A stretch of 64,000 nucleotides of DNA, from contig JAXGQE010000005.1 in NCBI GenBank assembly GCA_040766585.1, forward strand, positions 124,001-188,000. The letters run 5' to 3'. Of the stretch, positions 1-9,274 are shown piece after piece (position 1 is the stretch's first letter; each line of letters begins with the position of its first letter). The notes under the pieces were generated by a model. The model was not told where the DNA came from. It did not search any database and was given only the letters and a program-made list of their open reading frames with translations. This DNA is from JAXGQE01 sp040766585 (GTDB lineage: Bacteria > Bacillota > SLNR01). Made by a program: the position numbers and the translations under genes.

Positions 1-386
1 TTACTCCAACAACTAATGAAGTAACTATTCAAATCATAGCGAACCAAGATGCTGAAGCTATAGTTACTGGATTAATGCTTCATATAGGAGCGGTTGCTCT
101 TCAATGGACACCTGCTCATGGAGAAATATATAATTCAAATATTAGAATGGATATAAATGGTATAAGAGTTTCAAGATTGGTAAATGGAATTGAAATGGGT
201 TATACATTAATTACTCCAGAAGAATTTGCTGGCTACTATGATGGTGTAAAAATATTTTCTCTTCAAGAAGATGAAACAATATCTAAAAAATTTAAAGCTG
301 AAGATGAAATTTCTATGGGGGATATTAAAGTTTTAACAATCTCTACTGTAGATAGTAAAGGTTGGGCATTTGTTCCAACTGTATAA
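1..386 (+). CDS. Phage structural protein, C-terminal fragment
   Basis: The reading frame is open from the window edge (first complete codon at base 3) to a TAA at 384-386, so this is the C-terminal part of a longer gene. The sequence is AT-rich like the rest of the prophage block. It ends 16 bases before a tail-fibre gene, the usual place for a minor structural or baseplate protein. No family is recognised. The role is inferred from position and composition only. Confidence 0.6.
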   Translation, partial: TPTTNEVTIQIIANQDAEAIVTGLMLHIGAVALQWTPAHGEIYNSNIRMDINGIRVSRLVNGIEMGYTLITPEEFAGYYDGVKIFSLQEDETISKKFKAEDEISMGDIKVLTISTVDSKGWAFVPTV

Positions 387-402
387 AGAGAGGTGAGGAA
401 GA

Positions 403-2934
403 TTGGCTTTAAGCGGTAATTTTGTTCAAACTTTTGGTCCGAGTGCTGGAGAGTATGATATTTATTGCACTTGGACAGGTAGTCAAAATATAGCAAATAA
501 CACAACAACAATAGAATTAAAAACTTATTTAAGACATAGATGGGGAATAAGTATAAGCTCAAGAACAGACAATACTACAACTATAGATGGAAGTCTTGCT
601 TATTATAATTCAAGTGCATATAGTTCTGGCACTTTAGGCTCTCAAACGGCAGTGCTAATGAATACTAGAAGTAGAACAATAACACATGATTCAGATGGAA
701 CTAAAAGTTTAACTATGAGTTCTATGTTTAAGGTTAGAGCAACTTTAGATGGTAGTTATGTAGGAGATGTAACGGCAAGTAGTGGAACAATAACTCTTGA
801 TACAATACCAAGAGCAAGCACAGTAACGTCAAGTGCTTCTTGGACAGCTCCAAATGCAAGAAGTGTTACTATATCGAGAGCTTCTTCAAGTTTTACTCAT
901 AAAGTATGGTGGGAAACTCTTGATGATGATGGAACAACTTGGAGAACAATAAAATATGAGTCTAGTGTTGGAACCTCTCACTCTGGTGTTTTTACCTTAA
1001 GTGAGAATACAGATATTTTTAACTCACTTAATGGTAGAAGCAGTTGTAGTTCTCGTATAAGAGTTCAAACTATGAGTGGTTCAACAGAAATTGGTGATGA
1101 AGTTATTGTTGCTGGAACCTGCACTGCCGTTACAGCAAGTATAATAGGCAGTAGTGCATATAATTTTGATATGGATGATACAGCTGTTGAAGGAACGATT
1201 ACAAAATATAATTCAGATGCTAATATACTACATACAGTTGTATATGAGATATGGAATAGAAACACATCTACATATGTTTCAATAGAAACTTTGACAAGTT
1301 TGACCACTAGTTCCTCTTGGACTATTGGAGAAACAGATAGGAATACAATGTATAGTTACTCTCCAAGTCATACAAGTACTCCAGTTAGATTAACATTAAG
1401 CACATATTATAACAGTGTTCTTATCAGAGAAGCAAGACAATATACTGGGACTGCGACTATAACAAATGCAAATCCAACTTTTTCAACAATCTCCTATGAA
1501 GATATTAATTCAACTACATATACTTTAACAGGAAATGACCAAGCTATAATTCAAAATCATTCTCAAGTAAGAGCAATTGTAGCTAGTGCAGATAGAGCAC
1601 AAACAGTAAAAGGGGCAGGCAGTATTGTTAGATATGTAGCCACTTTAACTGGTGTTGAAAAAATAGACACTTCGACATCTGGAGATATTAATTTTGATTT
1701 TGGTACTGTTAATGTAAGTTATAACATCACTTTATCAATAAAGGCTGAAGATAGTAGGGGTTATTCTACTACAGTTTCACAAACAGTAACTATTGTTCCA
1801 TATACTCCTCCCGTAATTGATGCTGCCGCTACAAGAACAAATAATTTTGAAAGTGAAACTACAATAACCAATAGTGGTAGTTTTTCTAGGATTCTAGTGG
1901 GGGGAACTCAAAAAAACAGTATATCAAGTTCAAGCTATAGAATAAGAGAAGTTGGAACTGAGTGGGCTGACCCAGAGTCTTGGACTTCTTTTTCTTTGAC
2001 AAGTGGAACGGGGACTTATACTACTACAGATGTAGTAACAACACTAGATAATTCAAAAGCTTGGGAAATTGAAATTAAAACTGTTGATGCTCTAACTGAT
2101 GATACAATTGTTAGTAAAACTGTTTCTGTTGGCACTCCTATTTTATTTATTGATTCAGCGTTAAGTTCGTTAGGTTTAAATTGCTATCCAACTTTGTCAA
2201 ATACAATAGAAGTAGCAGGAGATATCGACATTACAGGAAGCTATAAAATTGATGGAACGGCTCTAGCCGCAAGTGATGTCGGAGCAGAGCCTACTTTGAC
2301 TAAAGGCACTTTAACTGTATCAAGCCCTCTTTCAATAACTAATAGTACAAGACAATTAATAGGTGGAGCTGCAGAAATTAGTCATTTAAGCACTGCAGGT
2401 AATAAACACGTGCCAACTGGTGGAGCTACAGGACAATTTTTAAAATACGGTGGAAGCAGTGGAACGGCTTCCTGGGCTACTCCAACCCAAAGTGATGTTG
2501 GTGCTATTGGTATGAGAGCTTGGTTGACATCTGACCAGACTCTTACTGGAAATGCAGCTAACTATATTTTATTTGATGATACTTCTGGAAACGGCTTTCA
2601 AGATACTGGAATTAGTTATAGTAGTTCAACTGGAGTTTTCACTCTTACTGATGGAGTTTGGTATATAAATACTCATATTAGTTTAGGAAGCACTGTTGTT
2701 GGCAAATATTATATTGCTAGGCTTGTTTCTGGAAGCTCAAACACTGAATTGGTAAGACTTGCTGCTATTGTAGCATATTCTACTGGTAACCTTAGTATAA
2801 ATGGCTCTACATTAAGATTAGTAAGTTCAAGCTTAGGTTATACCTATAGAATTGCTGTTGTTCCACAAACTGACAATATTAGTGCAATAGGTGGAAGTCC
2901 TAGAACCTATTTAGAAATCTTTAAAGTAAGATAA
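403..2934 (+). CDS. Phage tail fibre / minor structural protein (DUF859-like)
   Basis: An 843-residue Ser/Thr/Asn-rich protein with no membrane segment. The start is TTG at 403, chosen because the ribosome site AGAGGTGAGG lies just upstream and no ATG is near. The N-terminal half resembles siphovirus DUF859 structural proteins (repeated beta-sandwich texture). From about residue 610 there is a linker (DITGSYKIDG..., VGAEPTLTKG) typical of tail fibres, and the last 140 residues look like a C1q/TNF-type trimeric knob. The likely role is receptor binding at the tail tip. Codon use is strongly AT-biased, unlike the housekeeping genes from 14 kb on. Family assignment is by eye. Confidence 0.7.
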   Translation: MALSGNFVQTFGPSAGEYDIYCTWTGSQNIANNTTTIELKTYLRHRWGISISSRTDNTTTIDGSLAYYNSSAYSSGTLGSQTAVLMNTRSRTITHDSDGTKSLTMSSMFKVRATLDGSYVGDVTASSGTITLDTIPRASTVTSSASWTAPNARSVTISRASSSFTHKVWWETLDDDGTTWRTIKYESSVGTSHSGVFTLSENTDIFNSLNGRSSCSSRIRVQTMSGSTEIGDEVIVAGTCTAVTASIIGSSAYNFDMDDTAVEGTITKYNSDANILHTVVYEIWNRNTSTYVSIETLTSLTTSSSWTIGETDRNTMYSYSPSHTSTPVRLTLSTYYNSVLIREARQYTGTATITNANPTFSTISYEDINSTTYTLTGNDQAIIQNHSQVRAIVASADRAQTVKGAGSIVRYVATLTGVEKIDTSTSGDINFDFGTVNVSYNITLSIKAEDSRGYSTTVSQTVTIVPYTPPVIDAAATRTNNFESETTITNSGSFSRILVGGTQKNSISSSSYRIREVGTEWADPESWTSFSLTSGTGTYTTTDVVTTLDNSKAWEIEIKTVDALTDDTIVSKTVSVGTPILFIDSALSSLGLNCYPTLSNTIEVAGDIDITGSYKIDGTALAASDVGAEPTLTKGTLTVSSPLSITNSTRQLIGGAAEISHLSTAGNKHVPTGGATGQFLKYGGSSGTASWATPTQSDVGAIGMRAWLTSDQTLTGNAANYILFDDTSGNGFQDTGISYSSSTGVFTLTDGVWYINTHISLGSTVVGKYYIARLVSGSSNTELVRLAAIVAYSTGNLSINGSTLRLVSSSLGYTYRIAVVPQTDNISAIGGSPRTYLEIFKVR

Positions 2935-2978
2935 TTTAATATACCTTCTAACAATCATAACAAGGGAGGAATTAATGA

Positions 2979-3080
2979 ATGGAGCAATTTTTAAACCCAA
3001 AAGAAATGGAAGGGGTTATAGCTGAGCTGACCAGGCAAGTAGGTCAGCTCAATGAATTTAGAGTAGAAGCAGAAAGGTAA
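2979..3080 (+). CDS. Short phage ORF, possibly truncated
   Basis: A 33-residue ORF starting ATG at 2979 behind a strong ribosome site (AAGGGAGGA at 2962-2970). It reads as an amphipathic helix (MEQFLNPKEMEGVIAELTRQ...). It lies between tail fibre and lysis genes, where phages often carry small hemolysin/XhlA-like or holin-accessory proteins. The abrupt stop and the non-coding look of 3081-3225 suggest the front of a gene whose body is damaged. Function not recognised. Confidence 0.4.
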   Translation: MEQFLNPKEMEGVIAELTRQVGQLNEFRVEAER

Positions 3081-3225
3081 ATACAGTTAATGCAATAACA
3101 GCCCCACAAGCCAAATGAAGATGGTTTCAGATTGTCTTGTCGATATTAAAGTTTCCTCCCAACAAGTTATATAACGAAAAAAACTGATTTTGCCGATTTT
3201 ACTTCAAATTGCAATTTAAAATTTG

Positions 3226-3387
3226 ATGATATGGAAAAGAATAACAGATAAAATGGAAAAGTGTATTTCACATTCAGATGGAAAGGCAAAAAGGGCAGAA
3301 TCATTTGAGAGTAGATTCCTTAGATGGGGAGGGTGGATATTAGGGATAATCTCTTTATTATTCACTTACGCTAAATTCATGCAGTAA
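3226..3387 (+). CDS. Small single-span phage membrane protein, possible holin accessory
   Basis: A 53-residue ORF ending just before the endolysin ribosome site. It has a basic/polar N-terminal part and one C-terminal membrane span (WGGWILGIISLLFTYAKFM), the layout of XhlA-like lysis accessory proteins. There is no good ribosome site at ATG 3226, so it may be the C-terminal remnant of the gene that begins at 2979. Confidence in the exact start is low. Confidence 0.4.
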   Translation: MIWKRITDKMEKCISHSDGKAKRAESFESRFLRWGGWILGIISLLFTYAKFMQ

Positions 3388-3399
3388 AGGAGGAGAGAA

Positions 3400-4101
3400 A
3401 TGAGTCAGATTAATCCAATTGATTTTTATTTTTAGACGATGGTTGGAGAATTTCAAGTCCTTATGGACCAAGAATTCATCCAACAGAAAGAGTAGAAAGT
3501 TTTCATTATGGAGTAGATTTTGCAGGCAAGAGTAGAGGATATCCAGTAAAGACTCCTTTTGATGGGGTTGTGAGGGCTACTGGATATTCTTCTACTTTTG
3601 GTAACAGAGTATCTCTAGCTTCCCAACAGAATAAAGTGATTTTTATGTTTGCTCATTTAGATTCTATTAATGTCAAAAGCGGGCAATTGCTGAAGGCTGG
3701 AGATGCCGTTGGAGGGGTTGGAACAACAGGAATGAGCACAGGAGACCATCTGCATTTGGAAATTAGGTATGACAATGGAACTTCATGGGGAGGAAACTGT
3801 TGGGGCAACCCAAGAGGATACTTTGAAGAGATGGAGGATAAAGAGATGGAAAAAACACCAGTAGTAATGGATGGAATTAATTATGAAGCCTATGTAATTG
3901 GAGGAAGGACTTTTGTGATTATGAGACCTTTTCGCAGAAGATTTAGGTGCTGATGTTCAATACCAGGGCTCAACAGCAAGAGGAAGCATAGTTATTAAAC
4001 CAGCCGTTGTAGAGCCTATTGCGGCTGACGATAGTGAGCTAAAGTATATGGTTAAAAAGTATTTGGATGCTCAAGATGGGCTGAGAAAAATGGTTGAATA
4101 A
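3400..4101 (+). pseudogene. M23-family phage endolysin, two frameshifts
   Basis: ATG at 3400 follows AAAGGAGGAGAGAA. The first 11 codons run into a stop at 3433-3435; the M23 peptidase continues in another frame (after one T is missing from the T run at 3430-3434). The domain carries HYGVD and HLHLEI, the zinc-ligand motifs of lysostaphin-type peptidoglycan endopeptidases. A second slip (one extra T at about 3929-3932) separates the C-terminal part, which resembles a copper-amine-oxidase-N-like stalk repeat and ends at 4101. The intact product would be about 230 residues and cut cell-wall peptide bridges. Both lesions are single-base changes in homopolymers, so sequencing error is an alternative to genuine decay. 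Confidence 0.75.
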
Positions 4102-4122
4102 TAGAGAGGAGGAGATTAAAGG

Positions 4123-4442
4123 ATGGACTTTGTATTAGTATTACCAACAGGAAAACAATAGCTGCTTTGAAGATGGTGCTAGCCGCAATAGGGCTAGATT
4201 TTTTTATTTGGAGTTTTATTGCATTTATTAGGATGGGAGACTTTGATGAAGGAAGCTGCCTAAGTTTATTTGTTCTGCTGCTTTTTCCGTATGTTGGGGG
4301 TTTAATAATTTTGGCTTTTGTTGCAGAACAAATAGGTGATTATGAAAGTGTTTTCTTAAGTGTTGCTGGACTTGTTTTAATCAAGTATTTAGCCGATTTA
4401 AAGGATAAAATTATGGAGCTTTTAAAGCCAGTTGTTTTATAG
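4123..4442 (+). pseudogene. Holin-like phage membrane protein, frameshifted
   Basis: ATG at 4123 after GAGGAGGAG starts MDFVLVLPTGK and stops after 12 codons. Adding one A in the A run at 4152-4155 joins it to the downstream frame (from about 4155), which encodes three hydrophobic spans and a polar C-terminus ending at 4442. Position right after the endolysin and the membrane profile suggest a holin. Without the frameshift the protein would be about 106 residues. The downstream frame could also start at TTG 4167, but no ribosome site supports that. Confidence 0.5.
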
Positions 4443-4555
4443 GTTATTTTTTAGAATGTATTTATATTGTGAAAAATATAGAGGTAAATATAGAGTAAAT
4501 TGAGGGCAATAAAGAGGGCTTAAGGGCTCTTTGATGAGAATTGGAAGCGGAGGGA

Positions 4556-4593
4556 GCGTATATTTTTTTATTTATTGAGAAATATACGCTTTT
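4556..4593 (+). terminator. Hairpin terminator after lysis genes
   Basis: A perfect 10-bp inverted repeat (GCGTATATTT at 4556-4565, AAATATACGC at 4580-4589) followed by TTTT. It ends the phage lysis operon and lies upstream of the DUF5659-like ORF. Confidence 0.6.
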
Positions 4594-4604
4594 CTCTTTT
4601 GGGG

Positions 4605-4805
4605 ATGTTTAACCAAATGAAGGAGTATTTCTTCATATATAATACAAAGCAAGCTACATATTTTTTAGAGAGCGGCTTGAGGGCTTTGGAAGTTGGGTTG
4701 AATTGTGGAAGAGTTTATGTAAAGTTTTTAAGAGATGAGAGAGCTGAAGAGGTGTTTAATGATTGGAAAGTGGGCAAGAAGATTGAGTATATTGAAACCC
4801 CTTGA
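4605..4805 (+). CDS. DUF5659-like phage hypothetical protein
   Basis: About 66 residues. The pattern (MKEYFFIYNTKQATYFLESG, then a beta strand and a short Asp/Glu-rich end) resembles small DUF5659 proteins common in Firmicute phages. ATG 4605 or 4617 is preferred over the upstream TTG at 4575, because that TTG lies inside the preceding terminator hairpin. No ribosome site is strong. It is the last ORF before the attachment repeat. Function unknown. Confidence 0.45.
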   Translation: MFNQMKEYFFIYNTKQATYFLESGLRALEVGLNCGRVYVKFLRDERAEEVFNDWKVGKKIEYIETP

Positions 4806-4956
4806 TTAGATATTTTCTGAAACCACTTGACTGATTCAAACGATTACTTTATACTTAGCTCAAAGGGGTTTAAGAATAAAGTGGTTGGTTGGGTGATAAG
4901 TTCAATAAAATCAATGGTTTCAGAGAATATTTTGATGAGTAACTGAGACCACTTTC

Positions 4957-5037
4957 ATGGGGTTCAAGAGGCCGAAGGTTCGAATCCTTTCACTCCGACC
5001 ATAGAAATAAAGAAACCGCGCGGGTTTGCGCGGTTTT
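4957..5037 (+). repeat. Attachment-site repeat 1: 3' half of tRNA-Pro plus terminator
   Basis: The sequence contains an anticodon-loop-like ATGGGGT, stem TCAAG, variable AGGCC, T arm GAAGG-TTCGAAT-CCTTT, acceptor strand CACTCCG, discriminator A and CCA (4999-5001), then the tRNA terminator. There is no matching 5' half upstream, so this is not a complete tRNA. The acceptor strand predicts a gene beginning CGGAGTG, the usual start of tRNA-Pro; the anticodon would be GGG. The same block recurs at 12144-12224 with six mismatches. This is the classical footprint of an element integrated into a tRNA 3' end. Confidence 0.8.
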
Positions 5038-5039
5038 TT
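5014..5039 (+). terminator. tRNA terminator inside attachment repeat 1
   Basis: AACCGCGC (5014-5021) and GCGCGGTT (5028-5035) form an 8-bp GC-rich hairpin followed by a T run. It is duplicated at 12201-12225 together with the tRNA 3' half. Confidence 0.75.
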
Positions 5040-5040
5040 C

Positions 5041-5440
5041 TTATTCTACATTTTCTCTGATATTTGCCCTAAATGAGCCTTCTTTATGGCGGCAGCACTC
5101 AAGCAGCTTACAAATGGTATAAACCCTAGTATATCCTTCCTTTTTGATCATGCACTTGAACTGATTGATGAAGGATTATAGATGCAGCGGCTGGCCGTGT
5201 TCGCCGGTTATGATTAGATCCATCTTACTAAGGAGAAGATAGCATAGCTGATTGGATGATCTAGACATAAAAGTTTTTCAGATGGCCCTCCCGAAGGGGG
5301 AACTTTTGTCTATAATGTCGGAGCATCAGAAATACTGATTTTGAAGGAGAATATTAATAATGTGAAGTTGCATTGTAATATATTTACAGAATTATGATCA
5401 TTTATTTGATTATTATGTGTTTTCAAAGGGGGGGGGGACA
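5041..5440. other. Gene-free 400-bp left flank of the cassette
   Basis: No convincing gene. On the minus strand 5175-5041 is a stop-bounded frame with a basic, Cys-containing C-terminus (ends ...RANIRENVE) that may be a relic of a lost gene. At 5264-5310 an imperfect hairpin (CCCTCCCGAAGGGGG core, AAAGTT/AACTTTT flanks) precedes TATAAT at 5311-5316. An ATG at 5360 behind GAAGGAG is followed at once by a stop. The region probably carries the cassette promoter, but no clear -35/-10 pair could be fixed. Confidence 0.35.
5428..5437 (+). repeat. Ten-G homopolymer in a ribosome binding site
   Basis: Ten consecutive G at 5428-5437, three bases before ATG 5441. The tract replaces the normal Shine-Dalgarno sequence of the first cassette gene. 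Runs of this length are prone to slipped-strand mispairing, so the spacing to the start codon could vary between cells and tune translation of the small protein. Confidence 0.7.
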
Positions 5441-5608
5441 ATGTTTGACAATATAAGTTTTGGGCAAATGATTGTGTCAATCATTGTATATTTACTGCCA
5501 ATCGTGATATTAATGGTATATTTAGAGATTAGTATTATGGTACCGGGATCGACAAATCCTCGGCAAATATTGAAGAGATACGAGACTATGTCAGAATTAC
5601 CAGAATAG
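5441..5608 (+). CDS. Small single-span membrane protein, first gene of the cassette
   Basis: A 55-residue protein: short polar N-terminus, one span (about residues 10-30, MIVSIIVYLLPIVILMVYL) and a basic/polar tail. ATG 5441 is used because the G tract sits just before it; the frame extends upstream to 5417 but that part is encoded by the G run. It lies 80 bases before the large permease gene and is probably co-transcribed. Not recognised; it could be a regulatory subunit or immunity-type peptide for the transporter. Confidence 0.5.
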   Translation: MFDNISFGQMIVSIIVYLLPIVILMVYLEISIMVPGSTNPRQILKRYETMSELPE

Positions 5609-5689
5609 ACAGAGATGCGAAATAAGGAATAAAGAGTTGCGCCAATGCCTTTTCACTCTACCTTCTATGCTGGGAGGTTGACTGGATTG

Positions 5690-7816
5690 ATGAAGATTCT
5701 TCATTACACCATATCTGCATTTTTTCGCAGCAAAAATACTGGGAGAGTGTATTTATTATTCTTTGCTCTACTATTTGCATACTTGGGGTACTGCTTCAAT
5801 AATTATTTGCGCTTTGGAGAGATATATTCCACGCTGATCTGGCTGGTAAGACCTTGCATTTTTGTAGTCGCATTCTTCATCTATTGCGGATATGAGCTCG
5901 CTGTGCAGCTGAATGACCATCATATGATCGAATACCTCGCGACCTATCGGAACGGATTATTCAAAGCCTACGGGGCTTTTATTCTGACTGGAATCATTCT
6001 CACTACTCCTGTTTTTATTATGATCTTAACTTTCGTAATATTTCTCTACCGTTACTCCGGGATCCAATATACTCCCTTTCTGATTCATACAACAAAGCTT
6101 GCGGTGCTGTATTACGAGATATCCCCGGTCATTGGCGTGATGCTCGGTACAGCCATGGCTGCCAAATTGAAAACCAATCGACTCGCCGTATATAGTTTGA
6201 CAGTGATACTTGTTCTATTAAATACCACATATACTGATGCCCCTTTCAGAATTCCTTACTTGCTGTTCAATTCATACTTCATTGAGCGATTGCTGTATTA
6301 CTTTAAAGATTTCTTCACCCTGGTTCCACACCAGTTAGGAAGTCAATTCATGGTTTATCCAATATATGGATTCCCAATGGAGCCTATTCGCTGGTATATG
6401 GCGGGATTCTGGTTCATGTTTTCATTGTCACTGATAATGTCAGTCTGTTCCTATCGGAGGATAAAGTATCTCATGCAAGTTGTTACTGTTGGGATCATTT
6501 TCATAGGGATTGGACTGTTTTCATTTCGGGGATCCACTCTTTTGATGGATATGAGGGTCGATTCTTTTCCATATGCCGATCCCTTCTACTATATGGAAAG
6601 GTCACTTGATGATGGCATCTCACGCGAAGCGGCCTTTTCAATCGAAGAGTACGATATGAGCTTAACCATTAGCAATGAACTTCATGCTGAGGTAACGGTC
6701 AGCTTAAACACGGATCAGTTGGATCAGTACGATTTTACCCTGTACCATGGATACATTCTGACAGGTGTAAGTACTGAGAATGGCCAGATCCCTTTTATTC
6801 GAGAAGGGGATACGATCAGTATTCGCGATATCAAGGGGGTAAAGAAGCTTACATTTCAGTACCACGGTAAATCACCGAAATACTATGCGAATAAGCAGGG
6901 TATCACCTTGCCGGGTTACTTCGCCTATTATCCCAAGGCAGGACGCCTTCCTATATGGGATAAAGACCGCTATGGCTATGTAATCAATGTCCCCCAAGAA
7001 ATCAGTGGATACACGGTTGTCGTGAAATCCCGTTTACCCATTTTTACGAATCTGGAAGGCGATGGCAATATTCTTCATGGTCGCACAAATGGATTATCTT
7101 TGTTTGCCGGCATGTATGAAGAAGTTGATGAACACATCTATGCAGAGCCCTTGGCAAATAGCATACCCAATCGTTTGGCGATTCTTGAGGCAGAACAAGT
7201 CTTATCGGATATATTTAGGTTTTTGAATCATTCAGAGCTTTATGTCTCGCTGCAGGATAAGAAAGTATTCCAGGTTCCATACAGTTTTGTACTCAACTCG
7301 AATACAGAGCAACTGGTTATCATGGATGATCACATTACGGGTGATTACTTTTCGGATGCACAGTCGATCGTAAGCAGTTATATGATGGCAATCATGAAGT
7401 CGAGAAATTGGCTGCGATTTGATTACATAAAACACCTCAGCCAACGGTTCTTCAAAGATAACGGAAGCGATCCTGAAATGACGAATAAAGTGGATATTAA
7501 TCAAATACTGGAATCAATCAATGAATGGCGTGATTTGACAGCGAAATATCAAGATATGACGCGCGAAAAATATTTGGAAATGGATGATTCTGAAAAGCAA
7601 ATGTATTATGAAGCCAAGGATAGATTAACAGATCTAGAGACAATCATTAATGAAGAGGCTTTTCGATACTTATTTGTCGAATCTCCTCGTCAGGAGGTTC
7701 ATCTGCGTGTATTCTTTGAATATTTTTATTCAGGTTCAGAGGAAGACTGTTATGAGCTCATTGAAAAGCAGTTGAGGGAGGAACAGATCAATGATGGAAC
7801 TGGTCAATCTAGGTAA
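5690..7816 (+). CDS. ABC-2 type permease with large C-terminal ectodomain (M1-like?)
   Basis: About 708 residues. About seven membrane spans fill the first 315 residues, in the style of ABC-2 transporter permeases. The remaining 390 residues are soluble. Their first part (about 330-500) has the beta-rich texture of the N-terminal domain of M1 aminopeptidases, as in known ABC-2/M1 fusion permeases, but I find no HExxH zinc motif, so any peptidase part would be inactive. The end is helical and charged. ATG 5690 is preferred (GGGAGG at 5674) over the upstream ATG 5645. The gene overlaps the ATPase gene by 26 bases, indicating coupling. Substrate unknown; the M1 resemblance is a weak visual judgement. 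Confidence 0.6.
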   Translation: MKILHYTISAFFRSKNTGRVYLLFFALLFAYLGYCFNNYLRFGEIYSTLIWLVRPCIFVVAFFIYCGYELAVQLNDHHMIEYLATYRNGLFKAYGAFILTGIILTTPVFIMILTFVIFLYRYSGIQYTPFLIHTTKLAVLYYEISPVIGVMLGTAMAAKLKTNRLAVYSLTVILVLLNTTYTDAPFRIPYLLFNSYFIERLLYYFKDFFTLVPHQLGSQFMVYPIYGFPMEPIRWYMAGFWFMFSLSLIMSVCSYRRIKYLMQVVTVGIIFIGIGLFSFRGSTLLMDMRVDSFPYADPFYYMERSLDDGISREAAFSIEEYDMSLTISNELHAEVTVSLNTDQLDQYDFTLYHGYILTGVSTENGQIPFIREGDTISIRDIKGVKKLTFQYHGKSPKYYANKQGITLPGYFAYYPKAGRLPIWDKDRYGYVINVPQEISGYTVVVKSRLPIFTNLEGDGNILHGRTNGLSLFAGMYEEVDEHIYAEPLANSIPNRLAILEAEQVLSDIFRFLNHSELYVSLQDKKVFQVPYSFVLNSNTEQLVIMDDHITGDYFSDAQSIVSSYMMAIMKSRNWLRFDYIKHLSQRFFKDNGSDPEMTNKVDINQILESINEWRDLTAKYQDMTREKYLEMDDSEKQMYYEAKDRLTDLETIINEEAFRYLFVESPRQEVHLRVFFEYFYSGSEEDCYELIEKQLREEQINDGTGQSR

Positions 7817-8639
7817 GAATTTTGGGAAAAAGAGAGTCCTCCACTCGGTGAATCTGCGACTGGATGCCAAAGTGCATGGCCTGCTGGGAGCCAATGGAGC
7901 CGGCAAGACAACACTGCTGCGCTGTATGGCTGGCTTGTACGAACCTACGCAAGGTAAGATACTGTTCAATCATGAGCAATTGCATGAGTCTAAGAGCTTT
8001 CGAAATTCTCTGGGGTACCTACCTCAGACCTTCGGTATGTTTCGGGAGCTTACTTTATTTGAAATGATGGATTATTTCTGTACGCTGAAGAACATACCCA
8101 AAACAGAATGTGCCGGGGAGATCAGTAAAGCACTTTCACTTGTCAATTTAGAAGATCGGATTACAGATCGAATTAAAACCTTATCCGGAGGGATGATCAG
8201 AAGAGTAGGGATCGCTCAAGCAGTCTTAGGGAATCCACAGATTCTCCTCCTGGATGAGCCTACAGCAGGGCTTGATCCGGGAGAGCGTGCCAGATTCAAG
8301 AATATGATCAGCATGCTTAAAGAAGAGAGATTGATTATGATTTCGACCCACATTGTCGAGGATGTGGATGCATGCTGCAGCAATGTGGTTGTCATCGATG
8401 GTGGAAAAATTCTGTTTCAAGGTTCTTGCGATGCGTTAAGAAGCATGGCTCAGAATAAAGTCTATACAATCTCTCAGGCAGATTATGACAGGATTGTGGG
8501 AGACAGCTTCTTACTCAAAATCAACGAAATAGATGGCATGAAACAATATCGGATCCTGACAAGAGAAAGACAGGACTTCCCTGGCACAGTACCCAGCCTG
8601 GAAGATGGTTATATGTGCCTTGTAAAGGAGCTCGCTTGA
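7791..8639 (+). CDS. ABC transporter ATP-binding protein
   Basis: A 282-residue ATPase with Walker A GANGAGKTT (about residues 33-41), Q-loop YLPQ, signature LSGGM, Walker B ILLLDEP and switch His in STHIVED. The extra C-terminal 70 residues resemble the regulatory tail of NatA/CcmA-type exporters. Start ATG 7791 lies inside the end of the permease gene, behind GAGGGAGGAAC. It powers the two permeases on either side (5690-7816 and 8639-9274). Confidence 0.85.
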   Translation: MMELVNLGKNFGKKRVLHSVNLRLDAKVHGLLGANGAGKTTLLRCMAGLYEPTQGKILFNHEQLHESKSFRNSLGYLPQTFGMFRELTLFEMMDYFCTLKNIPKTECAGEISKALSLVNLEDRITDRIKTLSGGMIRRVGIAQAVLGNPQILLLDEPTAGLDPGERARFKNMISMLKEERLIMISTHIVEDVDACCSNVVVIDGGKILFQGSCDALRSMAQNKVYTISQADYDRIVGDSFLLKINEIDGMKQYRILTRERQDFPGTVPSLEDGYMCLVKELA

Positions 8640-9274
8640 TGCGTAGACGATATCTCGAACTTAAAAATTTGCGTTGGCACTTTCTTGTGCCTTTAGCGGT
8701 ACTCTTTCTTCTGATCCCTTTAATGGTGCTTGCCACATTGCGGAATGCTGGTGGAGGAGAATCTTTTGCTGAATGTGCGATTATTTGTCAACTCTTCATT
8801 CCAAGTTTTGCTGTCTGGTGGCCGCTTTTTGTAATGAATGAATATCTTAGTTCACCCGGTAAAGAATTGCTCTTTGTGTATAAATCATGGCGAGATAGCC
8901 TCATGGTGAAGATGATAATCCTCTGGGCATTATTTACAATTTTGACTTTGCTTTTGTTTCTTTATTTTACTACTTTGTTCAACTTTGTCTGGTTCCTATT
9001 CATTGCGATCATAATCCAGAGTATGTTCTTGATTTCACTGGGGAACGTGCTTTCTCTGATCGCGCAAAACACCTTTATATCTCTCATAGTGAATTTTGCT
9101 TACAGCTCATTGTTCATTTTGGTTTGGCCCAATTCTCTTCTTAGCATTTATACGATTGGTAATTTCGATCATGCTACTATGCTGGTAAAAACGGGTATTA
9201 TTGCTATGGTATCCCTCGCGCTCCTGTTTTGCGGTTATCAACTGGAGAAACGATTGTATAAGAATAGCATATAA
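8639..9274 (+). CDS. Second ABC-2 type permease
   Basis: A 211-residue hydrophobic protein with about six membrane spans and a basic N-terminus (MRRRYLELKNLRW). ATG 8639 overlaps the TGA of the ATPase gene (TGATG), a coupling arrangement, and is preferred over the upstream in-frame ATG 8615. It probably pairs with the larger permease to form a heterodimeric channel. No sequence family recognised beyond the membrane profile. Confidence 0.65.
   Translation: MRRRYLELKNLRWHFLVPLAVLFLLIPLMVLATLRNAGGGESFAECAIICQLFIPSFAVWWPLFVMNEYLSSPGKELLFVYKSWRDSLMVKMIILWALFTILTLLLFLYFTTLFNFVWFLFIAIIIQSMFLISLGNVLSLIAQNTFISLIVNFAYSSLFILVWPNSLLSIYTIGNFDHATMLVKTGIIAMVSLALLFCGYQLEKRLYKNSI

Noticed and set aside
4957..5001. 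Complete tRNA gene at the attachment repeat
   Set aside because: Only the anticodon 3' side, T arm, acceptor strand and CCA are present; no D arm or 5' acceptor strand upstream at either copy.
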